Below are positions 24,942 through 37,367 of a DNA stretch of 64,000 nt, in pieces. The notes beneath the pieces are model-generated. The model was not told the DNA's origin. It ran no database searches and saw only the letters and a program-made list of their open reading frames with translations. The translations under genes and the position numbers were made by a program. How positions within the stretch are numbered: position 1 is the first letter of the stretch; every line of letters starts with the position of its first letter. This DNA is from Selaginella tamariscina (lineage: Eukaryota; Streptophyta; Lycopodiopsida; Selaginellales; Selaginellaceae): the NCBI GenBank assembly GCA_003024785.1, contig PUQB01000430.1:152315-216314 (forward strand), given 5' to 3'.

Positions 24942-26550
24942 TGTCATAGTTTTTACTATGACTTGACCCTTTACTTTGGAGGTTAATTATTGTTACTTAT
25001 TGTACTATGTTGACGAACCCTAGATGTAATAAGAAACAACCATGCTTTGTGCACTTAGGTGTTTAGGGGTAGTCTAGTCGGCTATCTTTAGATGTCACGA
25101 GAAACTCTAAGCAAAATAGGGTTATGAACACCCCTAGGGTTAAACTAACCCTAGGTTTGCCTTAACCCATGCCCTAAAAACCCACCCCCCTTGGGTAGGG
25201 TTTAGGGATAGGGTTTGTGTGCAAAACTCATCTCATTAACTAAGGGCTTGCATTCCGTGCCAGCCACTTACACATACAGGAAACGGGGGGGCTCTATCAC
25301 ATAAATAAGGTAGAGAATAAGTAGGAGAACTCTTAGGTTCATTATTGAGTTTGTTGCTCTTCTGTCGGTGCAAGCTCTAGCTTGTGTCGTTAAGGCACAA
25401 CCCTCTGTTGTGCCACCCTAACTTCCAAATGATAGGGGTACGTCCCAATTTTGGGGTAGCTTACCCTTAACATTGACGAATCCATGCCTGGGAGGTCTTG
25501 TTAAGATGCACATTCCAAGAGGCAGAGGTTGAGGCTTGTCTCCAGCCTTCTCCACGTCAAGCTAGGTGTAGCACTCATGACCAAGCAAGGCACATCTGTG
25601 TCCTTGTTCAACTGTGGGCGTGGGATCTTGTTTAACAGGTTTACATTACCCAGTTCCTAAGAGTTTACCAAGGGTTCTAAAGTTGGCATTTAGGAGCCAC
25701 ATTTGTGGCACTTGGTGCAACTCTTGAATCTAAGGCTATTGGCATGATAGCCCACATCATGGAAGGCAGTGTGTGACACTAGGCTAAACGTCACACAATA
25801 CAACACATGAGGCATGCCCTTCGGGGTTGTGTCATGGGATTGTCGCCAAGGGGTTGGATACTCTAGTAAACAGGCATGCTTGTGCTCGCATTAAGGAGCT
25901 TAGCTTTGGGCATCTACTCAAGGGGAAGTTAGGTTTTATAACTAGGTGTGCTTTGGCACACTTGGCTAGGAGAGTGTTCTCCTTGGAATCTAGGGGTTGA
26001 ACAACCTAGCTTGTTAATAGGAGCCCTTTCGTGAAGCACTCACAAGGTCATGTACTTAAGGTTATCTAAACCTAGCCTTAGGGAGTTTTCTTAGCAAAAC
26101 ACTCGTGTTCGCCAATGGCGCACACTCATGTCCTCACTAAGTACTAGCCCTAGGTCTAGGGTATAACTTGGCCACTCAAACCCCTAGGGTTAGTCGTGGT
26201 TCAGGGTACCCCTTGTCACCCTAAAGGGGTTGTACTCCCAGATGAGGGTGATTCCTCAAGGGGTAAGTGACGATGACTTAGCTCTGTCATGGGGGCATGT
26301 GTGAAACACATCTCTTTAGTGGGGTTAGGGCATGAGCTTGTCTAAGTCTACTGGGATAGGATCCTAAAGTCTACTCGAGATATCCTCTAGGGTTTTCTAC
26401 CCTAAGTCTTTTGTTGAACTAGGCATCTGAGTTAGACTCTTGGGGTTGTCTTGGAAAACTTAGCATTACTCACATAGGGAATTGACGCCGGAAGGCCACT
26501 TCGTGGCCACGTATTGCCACGTGTTAGCCCTCTAGGTTAAAACTCTGACA
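24942..26550 (+). repeat. LARD1 3' LTR
   Basis: Begins TGTCATAGTTTTTACTATGA and ends CTCTGACA, followed by the GGAAG target duplication and chromovirus sequence. It is shorter than the other LTRs of the family. Confidence 0.88.
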
Positions 26551-26555
26551 GGAAG

Positions 26556-29500
26556 ACTGCATTTCGCACATAGTATGGTCTTTGAGTATACAGTGATGCC
26601 TTTTGGTCTCAATGCACCGGTTATTTTTCAACACATGGCCAACGACATCTTACCTCGAGTTCTTAGACATGTTTGTGATTTTGTACCTTGATGACATTCT
26701 CATATATTTTAAAACATGGAGGAGCACGAAGCATGTCGACATGTATTGCAGAAATTACGTGACCATGGCCTTTATGCCAAGCTTAAGAAGTGCAAGTTTG
26801 AACAAGATTATGTGGAGTTCCTAGGGTACATCGTCTCATCGAAAGGAGTTTCAATGGATCCTACCAAGGTGAAAACTGTGTTGGAGTGGCAGGTTCTGTG
26901 GACCATACGAGTGTTCAATGCTTCCTCGGCTTTGCCAACTTCTACCGCAAGTTCATCAAGGACTACTCCAAAATTGTGCTACCACTCACCAAACTCATGC
27001 AGAGAACAAGTCGTTCATGTGGACATCAGAAGCAAAATCTGCCTTTAACATCTTAAACAGGCTTTCACCTCTGCTCCAATCTTGGCTCATCCGGATCTTG
27101 CCAAAACTTTTGTCATTGAGGCTGATGCATCCGACTTTGTATTAGGAATCATCCTGTCCCATGTCGGTGAAGATGGTCAACTCCACCTAGTAGCATTTCA
27201 CTCCCGTAAATTTCCTGCACCAAAGATCAATTACAAGGTACACAATAAGGAACTTCTAGTTATTATGGATTCATTTGAAGAATGGAGGCACTTCCTAGAA
27301 GGTTCACCACACCAAGTCATTGTCTACAATGATCACAAGAACTCATGTTTTCTAGTCAGCACGAGTTTTGAGTCGCCGACAATTTCATTGGGCCCAGTTC
27401 TTAGCACGGTTCAACTTTATCATTATGTATCGACTAAGTTCATAATAGGGTAAAGTAGATGCTCTATCCCGACAATCCTACTTGGCTCCTCAGCCTGGTG
27501 ACTTAGCATTTGACCAACAACGGTAGGTTCTTCTAGGATCAAATCGATTGAAGTTGATGGTTACTAAGGTGTTACAAGCTCTAGTGGATTTTAGCATTCT
27601 TGACATGGTTCATGTGGCATTACCAACAGATCTGATTGGTCAGGATGTTATGAATCATATTGCTCCTGATAGAGCCTCAAGTTCCAGTTTTCAATCCAAC
27701 CTTGGTAGCTACAATCGATTCAAGTTCTATGACAAGTTGCTACTTCATAACAATCTTGTATATGTTCCAAATGGCCGATGTCGTCTTTAAGTGTTACAAG
27801 ATTGTCATGATAGTTTTGTTGCTGGACATTTTTGGCACCCACAAGACATTTGAGTTGGTTACTCAAGTGTACTGGTGGCCCAACTTCGAAGGTATGTTGC
27901 AGACTGTTAAACATGAAAACCAAAAACCCCACCTTTTCCTGTTAACCGGTTTCCTTTCTCCTAACCTTTAGAAAAGGCTATACACTTTCTTTCCTTCAAC
28001 TCTCCACATTTACATATATTAAAACTCTTTCTCTAAAAGCCACAATGACTGGTCTCCGAAGTCAAGGGCAAGAACGGATTTTGGCTATTGCCTTGTTAGA
28101 TCCATTCATTAAGAGTATTCATACATACACACAAGATCTTATAATATGCACCTTTCATTACTAACATGAATACAAAAGACAAGTGTAGAAAACCTTTATC
28201 TCCTGTTGGAACTTCAAATGGAAACCCTTCTCCTGTTAGAACTTCTTGTGGAGACCCCTCTGGAGACCCCTTCTCCCTTGCCCTAACTACCCATTAACTA
28301 TCCTCCTCTCGCCACGTCATCCTTTTCCTTTTCCTTTTCCTTTTCCTCTCGGTAAGGATTTTCCTTCTTCACAGTTTTTCCTTCCTTTTCTTTATGCACA
28401 TTTTCCTCTCGATAAGGATTTTCCTCCTTCACACCTTTCTTTCCTTTTCCTTACGCACCTTTTCCTCTCGGTAAGGATTTTCCTCCTTCACAGCCTTTCC
28501 TTCCATGCTTACTACAGACCTTCCTACCCTTATCTCTCCACAGTAGAATGTCCTATGCTCCTAATATTTTACCTTTAACACAGACTTTATTCGCTCTTGT
28601 GATATTTGCTATCGGTTGAAAGCCCCTCGCCATCGTCCATACGGGTTGCTTCAGCCGTTGCTAATCCCAAACTAATCCTTGGATTGATTCTCCAAATGGC
28701 TCATTTTTTCCCCTGCATATAGTCCATCACAAGTGAAGAGACAGTAGAACTGGTGCTTAAGGAGATTTTTCGACTGCATGATCTACATGATGATATCGTC
28801 ACCGATCGTGGCCCTCAATTTGTTGCCAAGTTTTGGAAGCGACTTCTCCAACTTTTGAACATCTGTCCTCGGGTATCATTCACAAACCGATGGCCAATTT
28901 GAGTATACCATTTAGACCTTGGAGCAATACCTTCGGTGCTTCAACAACTACCAATAAGACAATTGGGTTGATCTTTTACCTCTGCAGAGTTTGCATACAA
29001 CAACTCGGTGCATGCTTCTACAGGTCATTCCCCATTCTTTGCAGCTCATGGTCAGCATCCCCGTTGGTCATTGCATGCTCGTGTTGAGGTTCCGATCAAT
29101 CCATCAGTAGAAGATCGCCTCAATCGTCTTCAAATTATTCATAAGGAGTTGGTTCAACACCTCCACCGAGCCCAAGCCTCCCACAAGGTAGCTGCCAATC
29201 AACATCGTCAAACTGCTCCTATTTTCCAAGTTGGTGATTAGGTTTGCAATTGTTGGTAAGGTTAATGAGGTTGCATTCCGTCTTCAGCTTCCTTCTACCA
29301 TGAAGATCCAGTTTTTTCACGTTTATGTTCTTGAGCCATATATACCTAGTACCATTCCTGGATGTACTGTGCCACCACCACCACCTGTTGAACTCAATGG
29401 TGAACCCAAATATGAAGTACATGCTATTTTGGACTCCAAGCTCTTTCGTGGTAAGCTTTATTACCTTGTTGATTGGACTAGTTACTCTCCTAGTGACCGC

Positions 29501-29606
29501 ACTTGGGAACCTTGGGTAATGCTCAACAAGCCATTGCCACCTTCCATGCTCATTACCCGAACAAGCCTGCTCCAACTCGTGGAACTCGTCACTAAAAAGG
29601 GGATGG
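26556..29606 (+). mobile_element. Chromovirus fossil: main pol part and chromodomain
   Basis: In order: the rest of reverse transcriptase with a YLDDILIY box (near 26685), RNase H with VIEADASDFVLG (near 27112), an integrase zinc-binding part (to about 27915), an unrelated insert (27920-28585), the integrase core with IVTDRGPQFVAKFWKRL (near 28797), and a chromodomain (near 29404-29530). The polypurine tract AAAAAGGGGATGG lies just before the LTR at 29607. The fossil is broken in several places and cannot be active. Confidence 0.85.
27920..28585. repeat. Insert of unknown origin inside the fossil's integrase region
   Basis: About 0.67 kb that does not belong to integrase separates its zinc-binding and core parts. 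It is pyrimidine-rich, with a TTTTCC run (28320-28350) and three copies of a roughly 65-bp unit carrying TTTCCTCTCGGTAAGGATTT (near 28344, 28402 and 28459). No coding potential, terminal repeats or known family were recognised. Confidence 0.5.
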
Positions 29607-29964
29607 TGTCATGAACCACTAGAATATACCAAGTTGATGCTAATGTTGCTATATGTCAACACTAAAAATATTCCTTAAAATATTTTAAGTTCATAGTGAT
29701 GTTGGTATATGCCAACATTAGAATATTCTCTTAGAATATTCTAGGATAAGGAACCAATGGTCTAGATTCAAATTTAAACCAATGGTCCAGAGATTTCAAG
29801 TCCTAATATATAAAGGAGTCTAGGATTAAGTTTTTAGTATTCCGGTTCAACACCAATTGTTGGCCGATCTCTTTTAATACTAAGTAATCAATATTATTTT
29901 CTCTTCTTTTCTTCTTGGTTAAAACAATTCCATTCATATTTTGTTATTGGCTTCGACTGTGACA
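29607..29964 (+). repeat. Chromovirus fossil 3' LTR
   Basis: A 358-bp LTR starts TGTCATGAACC and ends CGACTGTGACA, just after a polypurine tract. It holds a TATATAAAGGAG promoter-like word near 29808. No matching 5' LTR is in the window. Confidence 0.75.
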
Positions 29965-31083
29965 CGTACTAGCATACTTGTCAATGCTTGTTGCCAAATG
30001 TGTGTTTGAGACAATCACGCTTAATTCCTTATGGTTGGTCACACTCATGAAAATATTGATGTGTTCTTCAGTAAGGTCTCCAACTCTACAAAAAGGACAA
30101 GTGCATTTACCTTACCGATATCTTGAATCTTTTTGAAAATTACATCTCTAAAAAAAGTTGTGCTTTGCTTATTGAGTAAGGTGCCAGACTTCAAAAAGTT
30201 TCTCAAGGAGTATATCAAAGAGGGGATCGATTCTTTAATTGGTCACCCTGTGCCACTATAATTCTTTTTTTCTTCATAAGAGATGGTATACCTATTATGC
30301 AGTACAAGTTACGGCCATTAGAGTAGAAGTGGTTACTGAAAGAGGACTTGATACTCTTCAAAAAGTGGAGAGGATGGAAAGCCACTTCTCCTAGAAGGAC
30401 AACCAAATCTTATTTCATTGAGTGCCCAGCTCAAGGAACAAGAGTTTATTATTAATGATATCAAAAAATATGTGGCATGGTTCAAAAATTGACGCCAAAG
30501 AATTCTAATAAGGCAACTATTACTCAGAACTATATAAGCATGTGGTCGACTATTGAAAAACTGTTGTTTGAAAGTTAGAAGGGCCTACTATCACAAGTAT
30601 AGAATTACAACACCCTTTATGGCCTAAAACAAGGTGTTAGAGGAGATTGAAATGACATCAATGAACACAAACAATATAGAAGTCAATAGTGATATGGAAG
30701 TGTAAACCCTATACTTTATTGGACAAAGGAACCAAAAACATAAACCATATTTTAATTGTTGTAAGGATCTTCAAAATTAATGATCGCCCTCATTATTCCA
30801 AATGTTTATAATCAGCCTATTAGGATGAGTCAAATTATCGACACACCTGAAATTATCATAAAAAATAATATGATAAAGATTACATGATTCAAACCACAAA
30901 AAGGTGACATGAGAAGGAGAGCAAAAGATATAATGAATGCCTAGAGAAAACAATGGTCTCCTAATCAAAAAGACTTAAAATGTTTTTAAATATTAAATTC
31001 ATTCATATGGTGGATGTTAAAAAATATTCATAAAGTTACGATTAACAAAACTACAAAAGAATGTATGTTTTCTGAAGCTTAAA
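29965..31083 (+). pseudogene. Decayed copy of the last exon of the DUF7869-like gene
   Basis: Matches 62389-63514 along its length: TAGCATACTTGTCAATGCTT, then the GTCACACTCATGAAAATATT block, and the C-terminal part ending in GTATGTTTTCTGAAGCTTAA. Many stops and shifts mark it as a pseudogene. The homology continues into the 3' flank (AAGCAATTACAAAATTATAA), so this is a genomic duplicate and not a processed transcript. Its left edge touches the chromovirus 3' LTR only a few bases from where exon 2 of the intact copy begins, so the LTR element may have inserted there and the upstream part was later lost. Confidence 0.85.
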
Positions 31084-34000
31084 GCAATTACAAAATTATA
31101 AAATATATAAATTTAATATTCATAATTATAATAAACTCTTTAATAATTAAATAAATTTATAAAAAGATATGGGATTGAATGGTATAATTTATTAAGGTTA
31201 ATTATAAAAATATAATGTTCTAAAGAATATTCTGTATTTAAATATATATTTAAAGAAATTCTTTTTTCAAACTATATTATTCTAAAGAATATTTCTTAAT
31301 ATTAAAAATGCTAATTAAATAACTAAAATTATTAATTTTAAAAATAGGAATATAGACATTCTCATTTTAATTACAACTTGCATTTGTAAATTATAGGGAG
31401 GAGATAACTATTTAATGAGGTTCAGAAGGGACAAATATTCAATGATTTCATATAGAGGCTCCTGACTTTTAAACCAACTACAAATACGACGTAAGGATAA
31501 ACAACTTGAAACTAAAATATAAAAATAATTTTTATTCATTATTATTTTATTTAACCTAGTTTTTAATTAACACATCTTGATCTTAATTAAAACTAATAAT
31601 GAATTATTGAATGTGAGCGTTGATCACTACCTTGTTATTGAGACTCTCAGAACATCAGATCATAGACCGGTAAAGGCCTCTTTAATTTGAAATAGGAAAC
31701 AAGCTGCTGGCTAAAATTACCCAATAAATTTTATTAGTAATGTTTATTAAAAGGAAAATTATATACGATAAATTTAAATTAAACTTATAATAAATTATTT
31801 ATATATGTGTCACTTCTTTAGATATTTATCAAATAAGAAATTATACTCTTAATGTGATATTTATATATGATAAATACATGGATATAGTATGTGGATTTTA
31901 TACTATTAACACACCCTATAAAACACCTTAAACATTCTCACTCTTTCACAAGCTTTATCATAAACAGAACTTATTGTCATTTACGTATAGAGTCGTATCA
32001 AGATCATTCTTGAGTGTATCTATGCACTGAAATAACCTTTTCACTGTGCAAAAACTTTCAATTAGATTGTATTCTCTTTACACATACGTACCGTTTATAA
32101 CACAATATATTAGAAGTTATCCTCCCTTTATGAATAATGAATCCTCTTGTGCCCTCTTTGTTCTGGGATCAGTGATTACTATCCAGCCTGGTAGTTGGCG
32201 ACATGTTATTAAGGTGGAAGGGCAATGCCATTAGGTGACTTCACGCAATTCCTAGCTTAAGGGTGGAGTCTATAATACACAATGGAGAAGATACACAAAG
32301 CAGTTGAAGAACACTCCCAATGTAAGTAGAGAGTCAAAGGTTAAACGGTAGCAAGAGTATCCTATGTACCACCAGGATTGACATGCTAAAACCATGATAA
32401 ATAATGAGAACACTGTTACTAAGTGTAAGTCTTGTTGTCTATGTAGTGCGTGTGTGTGAGAGAGAGAGAGAAACTTTGTAATATAGTAACTTAGGAAAGC
32501 TAACTTAATCTGGGCCACTAGTTCAGAGTTTGCAAATCTAAAGAAGCTGCAATACTTGTAAGCTTTAATTTATATGCGTGAAAAAATATTAATTTAAATC
32601 AAACAATCTCATCTTCACTTTCTTTTTATCAATTTACATTTGTAAAGAAGTACATATATGTCTTCATGTACTAAAGTGTTTTACAGTTACTCTATATAAT
32701 ATTACTTAGTTAAATGAGGTACTTAATCAAAATAATGATGAAGACTAAATTAAGGAACATAAATCAAAATTGTAAATAATTCATGAAATTTTATAGGTAT
32801 AAACATTTAAAGGAGTTTAAAAAACATCTCTTAAATATTTTACTTAGATCATTATATTTTATACTTTTTCCGAAGAGTCATATATAATTGTTAATTCTGG
32901 TTTGCAAATGACTTTTTAGGTTTTCTTTATTATAATCAAGTATTCATGCTATAATTAAACTATCATATATATACATATTAAAAATGTTAATTTAGAAATT
33001 AAAAAAAAAAATAACAAAAATGAGTTCTACCTCAAACTAATATAATTGGAGTCTTTGCATAAATCTTTTTTATTTTTAAATGTTATTGTAATTAATGCAT
33101 GGATGAGTTTTAAATATGAGATAAAGTAAAGGACATATAATTTAAATTATACATATATAATTATATATATTATTAATATATTCTCGTCCATATGAGAACT
33201 ATTTCTGGAACACAGTTTAACATTTAATAAGAATATTATAATGTGTGTTTTGATTTTGTTAAGAAAAAAAAGAGAGAAAAAACCATATATATATTTATTG
33301 TCCACTAGATAAAGTTGCTTATCAAACTTATTCGTATGAAATTGAAATATGTAAATAATAACTTAATTATAATGTATGGTATATATGTGTGTGTGTGTGT
33401 GTGTTTGTGTGTAAACATATAAACATATATATTATAAGTACAACTCATAATATGTGTAAAATTTCTTAAATAAAATTTAAAATTAAAATATATGCTAACA
33501 TATACTCCATTATAGAACTTATAAGCTTTAAGGTTTAAAAATTAATGTATAAACCATCCAACTATAGTAGTTCCGTATAACATATATTTTATTATTGTTA
33601 TCCAAGATTATTAAGATATTTTAATGTTTTTATAATAGAACTTAAATAAATTTAAAAATCTAACCCATCTAATTAAGGTATATCCTTATTACATCAGTTT
33701 AAATATAAGATTATTAATTATTTTATCATTAGCATTTCTTAAATAAATTATTATATTATCTGTATCTGACCGAAATAATAATCTCATTAGAATATACTGT
33801 ATGATAGGGTTGTATCCACTTAAAGATAAATAATGATGGTTCATGACAGTCGTGAATAAATGAATTATGTAACGTTTGGTGAGGCTCGATAACCAACAGT
33901 ACAAAACTGTTACTTGTTTAGTCAATCATATGGGTTGTTTCCATATATACTAAACTTATATATACTAACCAATTATGCTTATACTCAGTGATGACTTGTC

Positions 34001-34736
34001 TATATAGTGGGACATACTCGTCGTTTGTCCCAGGAACTCTTCAAGGGTCAGTACAAAGTAATATTCCTTAAGCTACACAACGTTTTTGGTTACTTTATTC
34101 AAACATTTACTCAGCTAGTATTATTATTCATATAAAAATGATTATATTAGCGTCTAGTTAAATATTAATGGACTATAATATAAAGTAGTATGTCAACTAT
34201 AATACAGTACAGTCCTTTAGAACCAAATAATAATATACTATTTATTAAGTGTATTATTTCAGATTTTATATATGCACACATATCAAATTTATATATTAAT
34301 CTTTTAAAAACTTACTATGGATGCTCATGAATATGTAAAATTGGCTTAGGCAAGATATTGATTTCTTCTTGAAAGAGAAAGATTATTTGAATAAAAAAAT
34401 TAACGAAAGATAATATATCAAAGACTTGGAAATATTGTACATCCTTCCAAAAAGAAAAACACATCTACAATTAAAAAATATTTATTTAGCATCTAAGTTT
34501 ACTTTGATTGAGTCTTTATATATTTAAATATGTTCAACCTCTCGTCTAGGATAATATAAAATCTTAATTGAATTAATCAAATGTATTATTAAGTTAACAA
34601 TATTATTGTAGTATTGTTAAATAAGGGTCCAAAGGTTTAATCAAATATATAAGACTCACATGCTGAAAGTCATAAATCATCTAGTTAAAGATTTAAAACT
34701 TTGTATAGTGTACGCTTTGTGACAAATTTCCAAAAC
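31084..34736. other. AT-rich gene-poor stretch
   Basis: No coding region, RNA gene or known repeat could be supported. The first part continues the 3' flank shared with the gene ending at 63513, including TCTAAAGAATATTC words. A GT microsatellite lies at about 33384-33416. Confidence 0.6.
33384..33416 (+). repeat. GT microsatellite
   Basis: TATATGTGTGTGTGTGTGTG and a further GT run, flanked by AT-rich sequence. Confidence 0.85.
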
Positions 34737-37367
34737 ATGTTGAGTATATTAGTGCTGTTTTTTAGTACTTTAATTGTTGGTGTTGCTGCTATTTCAATTA
34801 ATTATGATGCATCAGTGTTACTGACTATTAAAGATAAATTAGGTAGAGATTCCAAAGCCTTAACAAGTTGGAATACTAGCATGGAATTAAAATCATGGAA
34901 AGGTGTCAACTGGCAACAGCAGAGAGTGCAAGAACTTTACTTAAACAATTCTGAATTGTCTGGTAAGCTTTGGCCATTTTGGTGCGATCTTCCATCTCTT
35001 AAAGTTCTCAATCTTTCTAGCAACAACTAAGTGGCACACCCTTGTCATCCTGGTGTGCCACCCTTTCATCCAGCTTGCAAGTTGTTGATCTCTCAAATAA
35101 TTCATTTTCTGGTGAATTATCTAATTTCATGAACAGTAGCACTTTACAGCGCTTTATATTAGTAACAACTCATTTTCTGGAGATTTGCCAAGCAGTATAT
35201 CCGACTTGTATAATCTAATGTGGCTAGACATTTCTTTTAACGACTTTACCATGCAAAAACCAAGTCAATTGTCTTCGCAATTTAATCTATTTTAATGCCA
35301 TGTCTAACCCTTTGAATAATACTCTTCAGATCTTGTTTAAACCAAAGGATTTCCAGCTTTGAAATACCTCAATCTTTCTGAGTGTCAACTTCAAGGTTCC
35401 ATTCCAGATAATATATGTGATATTCATTCACTAGTTCAGCTTTACATCCATTGCAACAAACTCGTTGGCATACCAGAATGTTTGGGTAATTTAAAAAACC
35501 TTCAGGTAATATCCTCTAATCTTTTATGCATAATAAATATTAATTATGAATTATTTTATACAGGAGCTTGACATTAGTAACAATTCATTTTCTGGAGAGG
35601 TACCAAACAGCATATCCAAGTTATATAACTTAACATGGCTAGAGATTTATTTGAATAATTTTACCATGCAAAGACCAAGTAATTTGGGACATCTCCCCAA
35701 ATTAATCTATTTCTCTGCCGGAGCTAATCCTTTGAATAATACGCTTCATATTTTGTTTAAAACCAAAGGATTTCCAGCGTTAAAATACCTTTATCTTTAG
35801 TGTCAACTTCAAGGTTCTATTCCAAGTAATGTATGCAATATTCGTTCATTGGTTGAGCTTTACATATGGGGCAACAAACTTGTTGGTAGAATACCAGAAT
35901 GCATGGGCAATATCAAAAATCTTCAGGTAAAGCATTTAAATGAAACTTTTATATATAATCTTGTGCATTTACAGAAACTTGTTCTTCTTCTAATGGACTT
36001 ACTGGAACAATTCCAAAGTCTCTGGGGAACTTAAAGAACCTCGAGCAGCTAGACTTAAGTAATAACAGCCTTTCCGGAACTATACCAGAGAGTTTGGGGA
36101 TCTAAACAATCTCGAGCAGTTGGATTTGGGTGAGAACAAGCTTGCTGGCACTATACCCGACCGACTGCTAAATCTGGTTCATTTGAAATTTTATCTCTGC
36201 AGTATAATAAGCTTTCAGGTGGATTATCCTCTGATATATCCAATTTAACAAGCTTGCAGGTATTGTCATTAAGTCAAACTCTCTGCATGGTCGAATTCCA
36301 AATACCATTGGTAATTTGTCCAACCTTGTGTCTTTGACATGGACAATAATGAGTTCAGTGGCAGTCTCCCTGATAGTATTTCTGGTACAATCCAACATAT
36401 ATTTTTGATAATAACACTTAAGTGGACCAATCCCAAACAGTTTAGCACCTCAGCTATGCTCTTCGGCACAAATAATATCCTTTGGTTACAACAATCTTGA
36501 GTCGACTATTCCTGCATGGTTTGCCAACTGTAGTAAGTTATGGTCATTTTCTTTGCATGGTAATAATTTCCATGGAACTATACCACGAGAACTTGGCAAC
36601 CTGTCTCTTTATCAAAATCTTAACGTATTCCGACAAAGAAGAATTACTTGCGACGTGTGCAATTTCAACATCCTGACTTCTGACATCAATGGTCCTGCAT
36701 ATGACGTTAATCAATTTGAACTCAAGCTTGATTTAGGTGACAGTGGTAAGATACCAGCGGAACTTGGAAAACTTGTAAGTTTACAAATATTACGCTTGGC
36801 AACAATAAGCTCTCTGGTTCCATCCCTCCTCAGCTTGCAAATGCAGTTTCACTACTTTATATTGACATTGCTAATAACAGCTTAGAGGGTAATATTCCAG
36901 AAGAGTTTGTGAATCTGAGCTTTCTCGCAGTTTTCAACGTGTCGCACAACAATCTCACGGGATCCATTCCCGGTGGAGGCCAACTTCCCACGCTAAATGC
37001 TTCTTGGTTTGAAGGAAATCCAGGTCTTTGTGGGCTCCCACTCAACAGAACGTGTAACTTCACCACCCCAACTATTTCAGTTGTTGAAAACAGTGATAAT
37101 GCTACCATTTTTACGATTGTTAATGGTTTTGTTATGGGAATTGCAGTTGCTTTTCTACCAGGGGTGTTGGGAGGTTATTTCTACTTTGGTGTTAAATTTA
37201 CTAACAAGTATTTTAAGACGATCAGATTATACAGAATCAAAGTTCAACATCTGGGAGCTCATCATCTTCTTCTCAGAGTACAAACTTTGAAAGGGTGGAA
37301 TAAACACATGTACTTTCGTTTGTATGTTTATGGTTTGGTTTGTAATATTAGTAATAATTTTATTTAA
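34737..37367 (+). pseudogene. LRR receptor-like protein, copy 3 (full span)
   Basis: The ATG at 34737 opens the same signal-peptide-like start as copy 2, then an LRRNT-like segment without the usual cysteines. LRR repeats with short GT-AG introns follow (near 35505-35562 and 35926-35973). The end holds FEGNPGLCGLPLNRTCNF (near 37003-37056) and a hydrophobic segment GFVMGIAVAFLPGVLGGYFY (near 37125) that fits a single membrane helix. This is the only copy with both ends, about 2.6 kb. The role expected from the family is plasma-membrane ligand sensing together with a co-receptor. Several frame changes and a shifted C-terminal tail compared with copy 1 suggest a pseudogene or indel errors. Confidence 0.75.

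Larger units (their letters stand above)
5420..26550 (+). mobile_element. LARD1: non-autonomous LTR element with nested insertions
   Basis: Long terminal repeats lie at 5420-7088 and 24942-26550, both TGTCATAG...TGACA. A degenerate Met-tRNA primer site starts at 7091 (TGGTAGCGAAGCC) and the polypurine tract AAAGGCGGGGAGTG is at 24928-24941. The perfect 5-bp target duplication GGAAG flanks the element. The interior (7089-10365 and 24307-24941) has no recognisable gag or pol, as in LARD elements that rely on proteins from other retroelements. LARD2 sits inside the interior. It is younger than the chromovirus it splits and older than LARD2. Confidence 0.88.
5104..29964 (+). mobile_element. Ty3/gypsy chromovirus fossil, split by nested insertions
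   Basis: A broken, 5'-truncated LTR retrotransposon fossil. Its parts lie at 5104-5419 (reverse transcriptase, first part) and 26556-29606 (rest of reverse transcriptase, RNase H, integrase, chromodomain), with a 3' LTR at 29607-29964. The two reverse-transcriptase parts flank the 21-kb LARD1 insertion, whose 5-bp target duplication GGAAG (5415-5419 and 26551-26555) proves the split. The left edge abuts an LRR gene copy and no 5' LTR is seen. It carries several breaks and is the oldest layer of the stack. A chromodomain (EPKYEVHAILDSK, then YYLVDWTSY, near 29404-29500) places it among chromoviruses, which use this domain for targeted integration. Confidence 0.85.

Noticed and set aside
31084-34736. 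Short open frames such as 32046-32234 and 33689-33925
   Set aside because: AT-rich sequence, low-complexity peptides, no motifs, no splice context.
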